From: Agathobaculum sp. NTUH-O15-33
GTDB taxonomy: Bacteria > Bacillota > Clostridia > Oscillospirales > Butyricicoccaceae
Assembly (NCBI RefSeq): GCF_033193315.1
Contig: NZ_CP136187.1
Location: forward strand, 2,569,501 to 2,633,500
DNA: 64,000 nucleotides
Direction of reading: 5' to 3'
Positions within the stretch are counted from its first letter, which is position 1. Each line of letters begins with the position of its first letter. The notes under the pieces are model-generated. The model saw only the letters and a program-made list of their open reading frames with translations, was not told where the DNA came from and did not search any database. Shown here one piece after another: positions 34,052-41,586 of this stretch. The translations under genes were made by a program, and so were the position numbers.

Positions 34052-34962
34052 TACTGAAACCTCCTCGCCGTCACTGTTTCCGTTTCAGAGATCGGAATGG
34101 TAAGGGCCTGCGTGTTGAATACCTCCAAAATATGCCGTGTTTCCGAAACAACGGATTCCATGCCCACTTCGAGCATCTGACGGGAGGTCAGTCGCTTGCC
34201 CATCTGCGCATTCGAGAATTCCCGCATAGCGTCCGCACAGTTGATCATCATACCGGAGATATAGTTGACCTTATTGATCCCGCCTGCGACAGCCTTTGAA
34301 AATTCCTCATCCGGCAGGCCGGAGCCCCCGTGCAGGACCAAAGGCAGATCGCCGACGCGGTCGCGGATCTCCGTCAGGCGTGGAATATCCAGATGCGGCG
34401 TACCCTGATAGGGGCCATGGTTAGAGCCAAAGGCGACGGCCAGCGCGTCAACGCCGGTAAGGTTTGCGAACCGCTCCGCTTCCTCGGGCTTCGTATAGAA
34501 CTGGGGCTTTGCAATCCCCTCGTCGGGTGTGCCCTCGTAACCGCCCACATGGCCGATCTCGGCTTCCACGCTCACGCCGCAGGCATGCGCGGCTTCCACA
34601 ACCTTGCCGACCAGCGCCACATTTTCTTCAAACGGCAAGGTGGAGCCGTCGATCATCACGCCGCCGCAGCCGTAATGGATCGCCCGCATGCAAAGCTCAT
34701 AACTGCCGGCGTGGTCGATCATCACACAGACCGGGACCTTGGCGCTACGCGCCATTTCCAGCAGCATCCGCAGATGTACGTCTTGCCGGAAATCAGCCGG
34801 GAACGTAAAATCACCGGCAAACATCAGGATCAGCGGGCGGTTCATTTGCTCACAAGCGAGCAGACACCCCTGCGCTGTGAAAAAGTCATGTCCGTTCAGC
34901 GCGGGCACGGCGTATTTTTTCGCAACAGATTCGCTTAGTATCTCTTTTAATGTTACTAACAT
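34051..34962 (-). CDS. Class II fructose-bisphosphate-type aldolase
   Basis: This zinc-dependent aldolase of 303 residues splits a ketose phosphate to dihydroxyacetone phosphate and an aldehyde. Asp83-His84 (MIDHAGS), His182 (GSNHGPYQG) and His211 (VLHGGSGLP) are the catalytic and metal residues; NKVNYISG is the phosphate site. The tagatose/fructose-bisphosphate subfamilies cannot be told apart here. With the PfkB kinase it forms the phosphorylation and cleavage step of the operon's pathway. Confidence 0.93.
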   Translation of the reverse strand: MLVTLKEILSESVAKKYAVPALNGHDFFTAQGCLLACEQMNRPLILMFAGDFTFPADFRQDVHLRMLLEMARSAKVPVCVMIDHAGSYELCMRAIHYGCGGVMIDGSTLPFEENVALVGKVVEAAHACGVSVEAEIGHVGGYEGTPDEGIAKPQFYTKPEEAERFANLTGVDALAVAFGSNHGPYQGTPHLDIPRLTEIRDRVGDLPLVLHGGSGLPDEEFSKAVAGGINKVNYISGMMINCADAMREFSNAQMGKRLTSRQMLEVGMESVVSETRHILEVFNTQALTIPISETETVTARRFQ

Positions 34963-34974
34963 GATGCCGTCTCC

Positions 34975-35925
34975 TTAACAGTCCAGATACGTTTCGATCG
35001 CTTTGTTGATGGTTTTCATTTCTTCATCCGTCAGCGTCCAGTCAAAGCCGCCGCAGTTTTCATTCGCTTCTCGGGTATTGCGCGAGCCGCAAAGCGAGGT
35101 ATCGACAAAATCGCGCTGTGTGTTCCAATTCACCGCGATCTGCGCCAGCGCCGCGCCGCGTTTTTCAGCAATCACATCCAGTTCTTTGAGCAGTTTCATC
35201 ACCTTAGAAAACATCGGCTCGCGGAAATACGGGAAAAAGGCGACGCGTGCGTCGTCCGGCGCAAAATTCGGAAGGGACCGGTACTGTCCGGTCAGTACAC
35301 CGCTGGCAAGGCTCGAATAAGTCATCGTACCCATGCCCCGGCTGTGCGCCCACTTGAGGAATTCCTCGTTCGAGCGGTCGCACATGTTGTAACACATCTG
35401 CACCGCCTCGATCTTCCCATACTTTTCGGCTTCCAAAATCTCTTCCTTGGTAAAGTTGGAAACACTGATGTGGCCGATCTTGCCCTGCTGTTTCAGCTCG
35501 TTCAGCGCGTCCATTGTTTCCTCGATCGGCGTGTTTTGATCGGGCCAGTGAATCATGTAATTATCGATATAGTCGATACCCAGATTGCGAAGCGATTCCT
35601 CACAGCACTTAAAAATAAAATCCCGGCTGCCGCAGCGAATAAAAATGTTGCCGTAAATATTCATGGTGCCGCATTTTGTCGTAATATACAGCTTGTCGCG
35701 GATCCCCTTGATGCACTCGCCCACTATTCGCTCGCAGTCTCCTGCTGAATAGGACAGCGCCGTATCCAAATGGTTTACGCCGTTCTCCACCAACGCGTGA
35801 ACGGTGTCGATCGCGTCTTTCTTCTCGATCGCTCCCCATTCCTTGCCCCCAAGCGTCCAGGAACCGATACTCAGACAGGAAATATCCCATCCGTAATTGC
35901 CAAATGATTTGTAACGCATTGTCAT
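34975..35925 (-). CDS. Aldo/keto reductase
   Basis: This NADPH-type oxidoreductase of 316 residues has a (beta/alpha)8 barrel. The catalytic Tyr is in LDTALSYSAGDCERIVG, the Lys in ITTKCGTMNI and the His in NYMIHWPD. It is the first gene of the catabolic operon, directly after the leader attenuator. Spacing suggests that either the ATG at 35923-35925 (four bases from GGAGG) or the one at 35917-35919 (ten bases) is used. It could reduce the imported sugar or lactone, or detoxify an aldehyde product. Confidence 0.9.
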   Translation of the reverse strand: MTMRYKSFGNYGWDISCLSIGSWTLGGKEWGAIEKKDAIDTVHALVENGVNHLDTALSYSAGDCERIVGECIKGIRDKLYITTKCGTMNIYGNIFIRCGSRDFIFKCCEESLRNLGIDYIDNYMIHWPDQNTPIEETMDALNELKQQGKIGHISVSNFTKEEILEAEKYGKIEAVQMCYNMCDRSNEEFLKWAHSRGMGTMTYSSLASGVLTGQYRSLPNFAPDDARVAFFPYFREPMFSKVMKLLKELDVIAEKRGAALAQIAVNWNTQRDFVDTSLCGSRNTREANENCGGFDWTLTDEEMKTINKAIETYLDC

Positions 35926-35942
35926 ACAACCTCCTTAAACAT

Positions 35943-35992
35943 AAAAAAACAGAATGCCCCCGCTTATTACAGCGAAAGCATTCTGCACTTTC
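35943..35992 (-). promoter_or_regulatory. Leader attenuator of the catabolic operon, with overlapping competing hairpin
   Basis: On the minus strand 15-base arms (35971-35985 and 35950-35964) enclose the six-base loop GTAATA and run into seven T's, ending right before the ribosome-binding site. The block GAAAGTGCAGAATGCTTTC (35974-35992) can instead form a GAAAG/CTTTC hairpin that takes the 5' arm of the terminator. The same block occurs in the leader of the divergent gene at 38892. This is how ANTAR-protein antitermination targets are built, and an ANTAR regulator is encoded next door. Confidence 0.75.
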
Positions 35993-36001
35993 TCTCATCA
36001 C

Positions 36002-36036
36002 ATTCGGCAAAAAACCCTTCATGAGTCCCGCCGAAT
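36002..36036 (-). promoter_or_regulatory. First hairpin of the catabolic operon leader
   Basis: ATTCGGC and GCCGAAT pair around a 21-base loop at the start of the leader RNA. It occupies the same relative position as the GAAATTGA/TCAATTTC hairpin in the divergent leader (38776-38804). It may be the first stem of a two-stem ANTAR recognition element. Confidence 0.5.
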
Positions 36037-36057
36037 CTATTCACTTTTGATGGGCTA

Positions 36058-36087
36058 AGTATAACCTCATCCCAAGTCCTTTGTCAA
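36058..36087 (-). promoter_or_regulatory. Promoter of the catabolic operon
   Basis: On the minus strand TTGACA (36082-36087) and TATACT (36058-36063) are 18 bases apart. The transcript would begin near 36051 and carry about 125 bases of leader, including the attenuator. Confidence 0.85.
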
Positions 36088-36139
36088 CACTTTTTTATTT
36101 TTTCAGTAATTTACGCTATTTTTTGATACTTATTTTTGT

Positions 36140-37978
36140 TCAATCTTTACTATTCCGCGCGTCATATACATGCGAGGTCGGAAACAGGATCCGCACCGTC
36201 GTTCCCGCGTTATTCGCAAAATCCACCGTGCCATGCAGCCCCGCAATAATGCTTTTGACCACGGACACGCCAATGCTCCCCGACAGCTCCATTTGTTCCC
36301 GATTCTTCAATCCGCATCCATTATCTGCGATGATCAACTGTATATTCTTACCATCGTTGTGACAAAAGACGCGGATCACATTATCCTTACGCCCCTGAAA
36401 AGCGTGCTTCATGCAGTTGCAAATCAGTTCATTGACCACCAGCGATATCTGCGTCGCCTTATTGTATGGAATACTGATGTTTTCCACGTCCAGATTGATG
36501 CGCACATCGTCTCGCTCATATATTTTGATCACTTCTTTCACGATATTGTAAAGATTTACAATGCTACCCTCGTTTTTATCTTTGGCCAGCAGGTTATGCA
36601 CGATCGCTATACTGGAAATACGCGATATGATGGATTGAAAAATCTCATCGATGTCGCCGCCCTTTTCCTTGTAGTGCAGCTTCTGCATATAGATCATGGA
36701 GGTGATCATTTGTAAATTATTCTTTATTCTATGGTGACTTTCTTGCAGCAGCATCGAACGGCCGATCAAGTTGGAGGTTTCAATCGCAATCGCGATCTCT
36801 TTGCCAAAAGTTTTTAAATACCGCTCATCGGTCTCGCTAAGCAGACGGTTCTCCCGGAAGGATACTTGAATCAGCCCGCTAATCTGTTCATTACGGTTGA
36901 CCGGCATACAAACAATGGTGCGTATCTCGCGGTTCTCCTGAAAAAGGGCTTCATATCCCGCGGTTTGTCCGGATAGGATTACAAGATTCCCTTCACACAC
37001 CAGCCGGCAGATCGCGTCGCTTTTCAGACTGGGCACTGACAATTTTGTCTCGTTGTCCCGTATCGTGTCTATTACGCCGTTTACCTCTTCGTTGAGCAGG
37101 TAGATCACGCTGTTTTGCGCACCCAATACTTTGGTGATATCCTTTGCAAGATACAGCAGTTCTTTTTTCAGCTCCGAACTCGAAGATAAAATATCGCGCG
37201 CATTGACAATAGTTTGCAGAATATCCCATTCCTTGTCGCGCGAATCTCGTTGAAGCGGCGCCCAGCCTGACAGCATGTACATGATCTCTTTGGGATTTTT
37301 GATCACATCCTCGGTCTTGGCGGTTATTTTAATCAGCCCGTCATCCAAAACCGATATTCTGTCCGAGATATGTAGTGCATCGTCCAGATGGGAGGTCACA
37401 AACACGATGCTTTGCCCGCGTTGTTTCATTTCCCGCAAGATATTGAGCAGCCCGCCTCGGTTGTCCTTATCAATATCCAGAAAAGGCTCGCTAAGCACCA
37501 CGATTGGGCAATTTTTGATATAAGCGCGCAGAAATTCAAGCATTTTCCGATCTTCGCGCGCCATTTCACGGACTTTTTTCCGCAAATCCAACTTGATCTG
37601 GAACTGCTCAAGCAGCTCCTCACATCGCCGTAGCTCCTGCCTCTTTTTTAAACGAAAAACACCAGTCTTCGTCAAAAAAATATTTTCCGCAGCCGATAAG
37701 TACGGGAATTGGTTCGCCCCCTGACGAACCACATCGATCCTGCGCTCCTTCCTGCAAAACCGCGCCGGCTCGCCCAATAAGAAGCATTGACCGGAATAGT
37801 CCGACAAATCGCCGCTCAATAAATCGACAAACTTTCGCAGTTCGTGCGTGGCCATGCCGACTACCGCGTGGATTTCCCCCTTTTGCAGCGCGAAACTGAG
37901 ATTGGAAAATAGCTGCTCTCCGTCGCTGCGAACAGAAATATCCCGCATTTGCAGCACCGTTTCCGCCGTTTTATTCAT
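36140..37978 (-). CDS. Sensor histidine kinase with a degenerate RbsA-like ABC ATPase domain, GAF and HisKA_2 domains
   Basis: The 612-residue protein begins with about 240 residues that follow an RbsA-type ATPase segment by segment but lack its active residues. Walker A is replaced by GMATHELRK, the signature by REMAREDRK, and Walker B reads VVLSEPFLDID with Ser for Asp; only the switch His (VTSHLDDA) remains. A GAF-like domain follows (about 255-405). The phospho-acceptor motif ESHHRIKNNLQ is near residue 413, and the ATPase part has VVNELICNCMKHAF and ADNGCGL. No membrane segment or signal peptide is seen. It overlaps the ANTAR regulator gene by four bases, so they form a two-component pair. 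A docked dead ATPase could report transporter state; this is inference. Confidence 0.85.
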   Translation of the reverse strand: MNKTAETVLQMRDISVRSDGEQLFSNLSFALQKGEIHAVVGMATHELRKFVDLLSGDLSDYSGQCFLLGEPARFCRKERRIDVVRQGANQFPYLSAAENIFLTKTGVFRLKKRQELRRCEELLEQFQIKLDLRKKVREMAREDRKMLEFLRAYIKNCPIVVLSEPFLDIDKDNRGGLLNILREMKQRGQSIVFVTSHLDDALHISDRISVLDDGLIKITAKTEDVIKNPKEIMYMLSGWAPLQRDSRDKEWDILQTIVNARDILSSSSELKKELLYLAKDITKVLGAQNSVIYLLNEEVNGVIDTIRDNETKLSVPSLKSDAICRLVCEGNLVILSGQTAGYEALFQENREIRTIVCMPVNRNEQISGLIQVSFRENRLLSETDERYLKTFGKEIAIAIETSNLIGRSMLLQESHHRIKNNLQMITSMIYMQKLHYKEKGGDIDEIFQSIISRISSIAIVHNLLAKDKNEGSIVNLYNIVKEVIKIYERDDVRINLDVENISIPYNKATQISLVVNELICNCMKHAFQGRKDNVIRVFCHNDGKNIQLIIADNGCGLKNREQMELSGSIGVSVVKSIIAGLHGTVDFANNAGTTVRILFPTSHVYDARNSKD

Positions 37979-38562
37979 TTGATTTTCTCGCTTACATCTA
38001 CGATCTTTTGCGCCACCACGGCCATTTTGGTGTTGGTATCCGCACTCTTTTTTTGCAAAGCTTTCATTGCTTGCTGCTCGGTTAAGCCAAATTGATCCAT
38101 CATCACACCCTTGGCCCGCTCGATGATAATCCGCTCCTTCAACTTCGATTCCGCTGTTTTCTGTCCCTGCTCCGCCTTCCTGCGCTTTTCAAATTGGCTT
38201 ACCGCGATTTTGAGGGCCGAGCGCAACTCATATTCATCTATCGGCTTTTGCAGGTAAGCGAAAACACCGGCCGCGCAAGCGCGCTCCACATAGTTTTCAT
38301 TCCGGTAGCCGGTCACGATGATCGTAGGGATCTCTTGTTCTTGATTAACGGTATCCGCCGCCGTGATTCCATCCACTACCGGCATATCGATATCCATGAT
38401 CACAATATCCGGCTGTTGTTTACGGATTCCGTCGATTGCGGCTTGTCCGTCCAACGCGGTGCCGACAACCTCATGGCCGCATATCTTTACAAGCGCTTCA
38501 AAGCCCATGAGTACGATCGGCTCATCCTCTGCAATGAACACCCGTAATTTTTTATCACCCAT
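37975..38562 (-). CDS. Response regulator with receiver and ANTAR RNA-binding domains
   Basis: This 195-residue regulator of the AmiR/NasT/EutV kind prevents transcription termination by binding leader RNA when phosphorylated. The receiver has the acidic pair in IAEDEP, phosphorylatable Asp57 (IVIMDIDMP) and Lys in LQKPID. A coiled linker leads to the ANTAR domain (about 145-195: IIERAKGVMMDQFGLTEQQA). I use the ATG at 38560-38562, preceded by AAAGGGGA; a TTG 18 bases upstream is less likely. The cognate kinase gene overlaps its end. Its probable targets are the two attenuators at 35943-35992 and 38815-38862. Confidence 0.92.
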   Translation of the reverse strand: MGDKKLRVFIAEDEPIVLMGFEALVKICGHEVVGTALDGQAAIDGIRKQQPDIVIMDIDMPVVDGITAADTVNQEQEIPTIIVTGYRNENYVERACAAGVFAYLQKPIDEYELRSALKIAVSQFEKRRKAEQGQKTAESKLKERIIIERAKGVMMDQFGLTEQQAMKALQKKSADTNTKMAVVAQKIVDVSEKIK

Positions 38563-38609
38563 GTGTATCCCCTTTCCCAATCCAGAATCGCTGATATATT
38601 TGTATATTA

Positions 38610-38638
38610 ATTATAACACCCAATCGTTCCTCTCACAA
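38610..38638 (-). promoter_or_regulatory. Promoter of the two-component genes
   Basis: On the minus strand TATAAT (38610-38615) has TTGTGA (38633-38638) 17 bases upstream. It lies back to back with the plus-strand promoter of the gene at 38892. Confidence 0.7.
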
Positions 38639-38737
38639 TTTACAATCCCGAGATGTCCTGTCATTCTTATATATCCACAAAAATCGCCCTTCTTTTTTGG
38701 TCAAATCGTTAATTTTCTTAAGCGTTTGACAAACCAC

Positions 38738-38766
38738 TTGACAACTTCTATGTAATATGTTTTAAT
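38738..38766 (+). promoter_or_regulatory. Promoter of the divergent gene at 38892
   Basis: TTGACA (38738-38743) and TTTAAT (38761-38766) are 17 bases apart. A second TTGACA lies 13 bases upstream. The transcript would begin near 38773, giving a leader of about 120 bases, the same length as that of the catabolic operon. Confidence 0.75.
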
Positions 38767-38775
38767 CGGTACAAC

Positions 38776-38804
38776 GAAATTGAGTTTATGGCAGATTCAA
38801 TTTC
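38776..38804 (+). promoter_or_regulatory. First leader hairpin of the gene at 38892
   Basis: GAAATTGA and TCAATTTC are perfect eight-base arms around a 13-base loop, directly after the predicted transcription start and before the attenuator. Confidence 0.5.
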
Positions 38805-38814
38805 TTTGTGGTAA

Positions 38815-38862
38815 GAAAGTGACGGATGCTTTCGCTGTATAGGCGAAAGCATCCGTTTTTTT
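38815..38862 (+). promoter_or_regulatory. Leader attenuator of the gene at 38892, with overlapping competing hairpin
   Basis: Perfect 13-base arms (38823-38835 and 38843-38855) enclose TGTATAG and run into seven T's. The preceding GAAAG (38815-38819) can pair with CTTTC (38829-38833) inside the terminator's 5' arm, so the two structures exclude each other. The 25 bases from 38815 to 38839 match the catabolic operon leader at all but three positions. Confidence 0.75.
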
Positions 38863-38891
38863 ATTCAATTTTTCATTAAGGAGTGTAAAAA

Positions 38892-39728
38892 ATGATCTAC
38901 CAATTTAAAATCGACCCACAAAAGTTACCTGCGCTGACTGAGGAACAAAAAGCCTGCCCTTATGCAGCGCTATATGAACGGGATATCGCCGAACCCGGAG
39001 CGGATATCCTCGCTGCCTTTGCGCCCGATCACGAGATCGCTTCCAGTTCGGCGGTCATGCCGGAGGACTTATGCAAAATTTTAGATCCAAATTTCCACCC
39101 CACAATGGGTTATTGCGTCATGCCTAACGGCGTCGGCTATTCCTGTACAGTGGTTCGATTGCCCGGGGCAGTTCCAGAAATGTATGATTACCGGCTAAAC
39201 TTGGTTTTCGCAGAAGATATGGGGTTTATTGTGGAATATCCCGGCTTCCATTTTGAGCATTACGACGGTCTGTGTATAGAGGACAACGGCGCGGGACCCA
39301 AAGCGCTGATCCTTGACCGCAATTATTCCTTTGCCGAATTGGGTTTTCCCAGCGATCCCACGAAAATCAATTCCGATATTCTCAGCATTTCCGCCCACGA
39401 TCAGGATATCGTGGCGGTGGAAGGTCCCATCGACCCGAACCGCGACAAGGGCGTGCTGATTTTGGTCAACAAGCGGATAGCAGGCGGCATGGAGCAGTGG
39501 TGGTTCGTCTATTCCGGCTTGCATATTCAAGACGGCAAATCCGCCGTTGTACTGGCTGCGGACGAAGTGATCTCCGCCGAATCCTGCCGCAGAAAGGGCC
39601 TGCATCTTGCCTATGAATCTGTCAACCAGCTCCAGTATTTGCCCATACTCATGGAGCAGTATCCGTTCCGCGCGTTCACGCCTCCGCGCCCCTGGCCCGA
39701 GCGCTACCGCTTCCTGCAGCATAAATAG
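38892..39728 (+). CDS. Possible DAPG/phloretin hydrolase-like (PhlG family) protein
   Basis: The 278-residue soluble protein has no signal peptide. Segments such as ILDPNFHPTMGYCVMPNGVG, LPGAVPEMYDY and, near the end, YESVNQLQYLPILMEQYPF resemble the layout of PhlG-type C-C hydrolases that cleave acylated phloroglucinols. However, the expected metal-binding His after the PEM-W segment is not obvious, so activity is uncertain. It is a single-gene unit under the same kind of attenuator as the catabolic operon, hence presumably induced by the same signal. If the family call is wrong it is simply an uncharacterised member of this regulon. Confidence 0.5.
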   Translation: MIYQFKIDPQKLPALTEEQKACPYAALYERDIAEPGADILAAFAPDHEIASSSAVMPEDLCKILDPNFHPTMGYCVMPNGVGYSCTVVRLPGAVPEMYDYRLNLVFAEDMGFIVEYPGFHFEHYDGLCIEDNGAGPKALILDRNYSFAELGFPSDPTKINSDILSISAHDQDIVAVEGPIDPNRDKGVLILVNKRIAGGMEQWWFVYSGLHIQDGKSAVVLAADEVISAESCRRKGLHLAYESVNQLQYLPILMEQYPFRAFTPPRPWPERYRFLQHK

Positions 39729-39844
39729 ACTATCGTTGAACCCACAATCGAGTAGGCTAGTGATCAATTCCCCTTCTCTCACACCACCATATGGATTCCG
39801 GACTTTATCCGGTTTGAAACGTGCATCGCCGGTTGCACAAACAG

Positions 39845-39884
39845 CAAGCCGCTGTGCATAACTTAGCGCACAGCGGCTTGTTTT
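39845..39884. terminator. Bidirectional terminator between convergent genes
   Basis: CAAGCCGCTGTGC (39845-39857) and GCACAGCGGCTTG (39868-39880) are perfect 13-base arms, followed by TTTTATAATT on the plus strand. It ends the gene at 38892 and overlaps the stop of the convergent SWIM-protein gene. Confidence 0.85.
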
Positions 39885-41586
39885 ATAATTGTTTGGCCGC
39901 CTTTCGCTCCAAAAGCGTTAGCTCCTCCTGCAGGGCGCTGCGGCGGGGATATGTTTCCCGCAGTTCCATGACCAGCTGTCTGGCTTCGGCGGTTCCTCCG
40001 TAACCGATTAGTTTTTCAAGGAGTGAGCACAGCTTATGATAGTCCCGCCGATTCTGGACTAGCTCCCCGACGGAACGGATCTGTGACGCGCACAGCGCAT
40101 ACACCCGCTGCGGGTATTGTTTGGCCAACTGGTTTCCGTAAATAAATACTGTATCCGGGTTTCTTTCTACTTGCTCTATCAGAAGCGCAAGCTCCGATTC
40201 CTTCGCTAAAATCAACATGTATTGATCGCAGGGGCGCGATGCGGCAATCGACTGCAAAAGCGACGGATATTCCTGCTCCCAACAGCCATCTGCCTGCAGG
40301 CGCTTTTTCAGTTCATCATAGCACTCCAGCTTACCCAGCAGGAGCATAGTGCGCAACTGCGCTGTCAGCCTCTTCTCCTGTCCGGCAGTACGATAAATAT
40401 TACAGAGAAGCTCATGCCACTGGCTGGGAGAGCCATAGGGATTACGGGATGTTGTTTCGGCTTTTTCCAGACACAGCTTTTCCGCACGCTTGTAGTTCCC
40501 GGCGTCCATATCCATAATAGTCGCCAACTCCCGAAGCCGATCAAAATTCAGATGCTGTGAAAGAAAATCTCTGGCAGCTTTTGCTCCCTCCATGGTTTCG
40601 ATCAGGCGAAAACGGGTTTCCATATTTGCTTCCATGCAATATTCTCTGCCGTATTCCATTTTACCGGCGGCGGCAAGCAGCTCGTCCAATAATGTGCTCA
40701 GCTTGGGCGCGCTTTTCTGATCGGCGAGCAGCGCTGCGCAGTTCAAAAGATCGTAGCGCAAATCCTCCCAGTCGTCAAACGTCTTGTTAAGCGCGATTTT
40801 CAGAATTTTGTCAAAGGAAACCTGTTTTTTCTTGGGCTCACCGCTTTGAAGGCTCGCCGCCGCATTCTCCAAAAGCTCCAATCCGTAATCCATCGTGTCA
40901 CACAGACAACCCGAGCTGCTGTCCGCCTCAGAGGCCAGTTTTGCCCCGATGTGCAGCATCTCCAGTGCAAGGGCTATGGCCGCGGCAAACCGCCCGCGCT
41001 CCACGTGACGGCGCGCTGTTTCGAGAACCTCGTCCAGATCATTGCAGATTGCGTCACAGCCCCGCATGTCAATATCGCCTCTGTGCGTGTTGCGCCGGAT
41101 GGATGCGTGTATCATCTCTTTTGCGGCGCTCAGTTCCTGCTCATCAGGTGCGCCCAGCGCAAATAGGACATTGGCGCAAAAACGCGCATCTTCCTTGGTG
41201 TGCTCCAGAATCAATGCCGCAAGTTCCTTCTTTGACGCCTTAGACAGCAGTGGTTCCAGCGAAAACGAAGGTTTGTTTTTATTTTTTCTAGGCGTAGTCT
41301 TTTTCTCTTTTGCTTTCCCGTTCTGCACAGCGAGCAACATCGCAACCACATGCTTGCACACATCCCCGCCATCATAGGGGCAGGTGCAATACCAATCCTT
41401 TACCTCTTGCTCCTCGGAAAGCTGAATATCCACATCATACGGCTCCCAGTCGCTGCCGTGCACCTTTGCGGAATAGTGACCGCCGTCCCGAATGAGACGC
41501 TCGACCATGCCATTTTCGTAATACCGCACACCTCTCTCATAAATGCGTATATCCACAGCGGACAGGAATTCTTCGATCGTTTTCAT
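39883..41586 (-). CDS. SWIM zinc-finger domain protein
   Basis: The 567-residue cytoplasmic protein has an N-terminal SWIM motif, CxCxnCxH, in WYCTCPYDGGDVCKHVVAML (about residues 66-85). The rest is mostly helical, with TPR-like helix pairs. A basic linker (TTPRKNKNKPS) follows the zinc motif. SWIM proteins of this layout often accompany SNF2-type helicases, but none is visible here. Function is unknown beyond likely nucleic-acid or protein binding. The start ATG is at 41584-41586. Confidence 0.8.
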   Translation of the reverse strand: MKTIEEFLSAVDIRIYERGVRYYENGMVERLIRDGGHYSAKVHGSDWEPYDVDIQLSEEQEVKDWYCTCPYDGGDVCKHVVAMLLAVQNGKAKEKKTTPRKNKNKPSFSLEPLLSKASKKELAALILEHTKEDARFCANVLFALGAPDEQELSAAKEMIHASIRRNTHRGDIDMRGCDAICNDLDEVLETARRHVERGRFAAAIALALEMLHIGAKLASEADSSSGCLCDTMDYGLELLENAAASLQSGEPKKKQVSFDKILKIALNKTFDDWEDLRYDLLNCAALLADQKSAPKLSTLLDELLAAAGKMEYGREYCMEANMETRFRLIETMEGAKAARDFLSQHLNFDRLRELATIMDMDAGNYKRAEKLCLEKAETTSRNPYGSPSQWHELLCNIYRTAGQEKRLTAQLRTMLLLGKLECYDELKKRLQADGCWEQEYPSLLQSIAASRPCDQYMLILAKESELALLIEQVERNPDTVFIYGNQLAKQYPQRVYALCASQIRSVGELVQNRRDYHKLCSLLEKLIGYGGTAEARQLVMELRETYPRRSALQEELTLLERKAAKQL

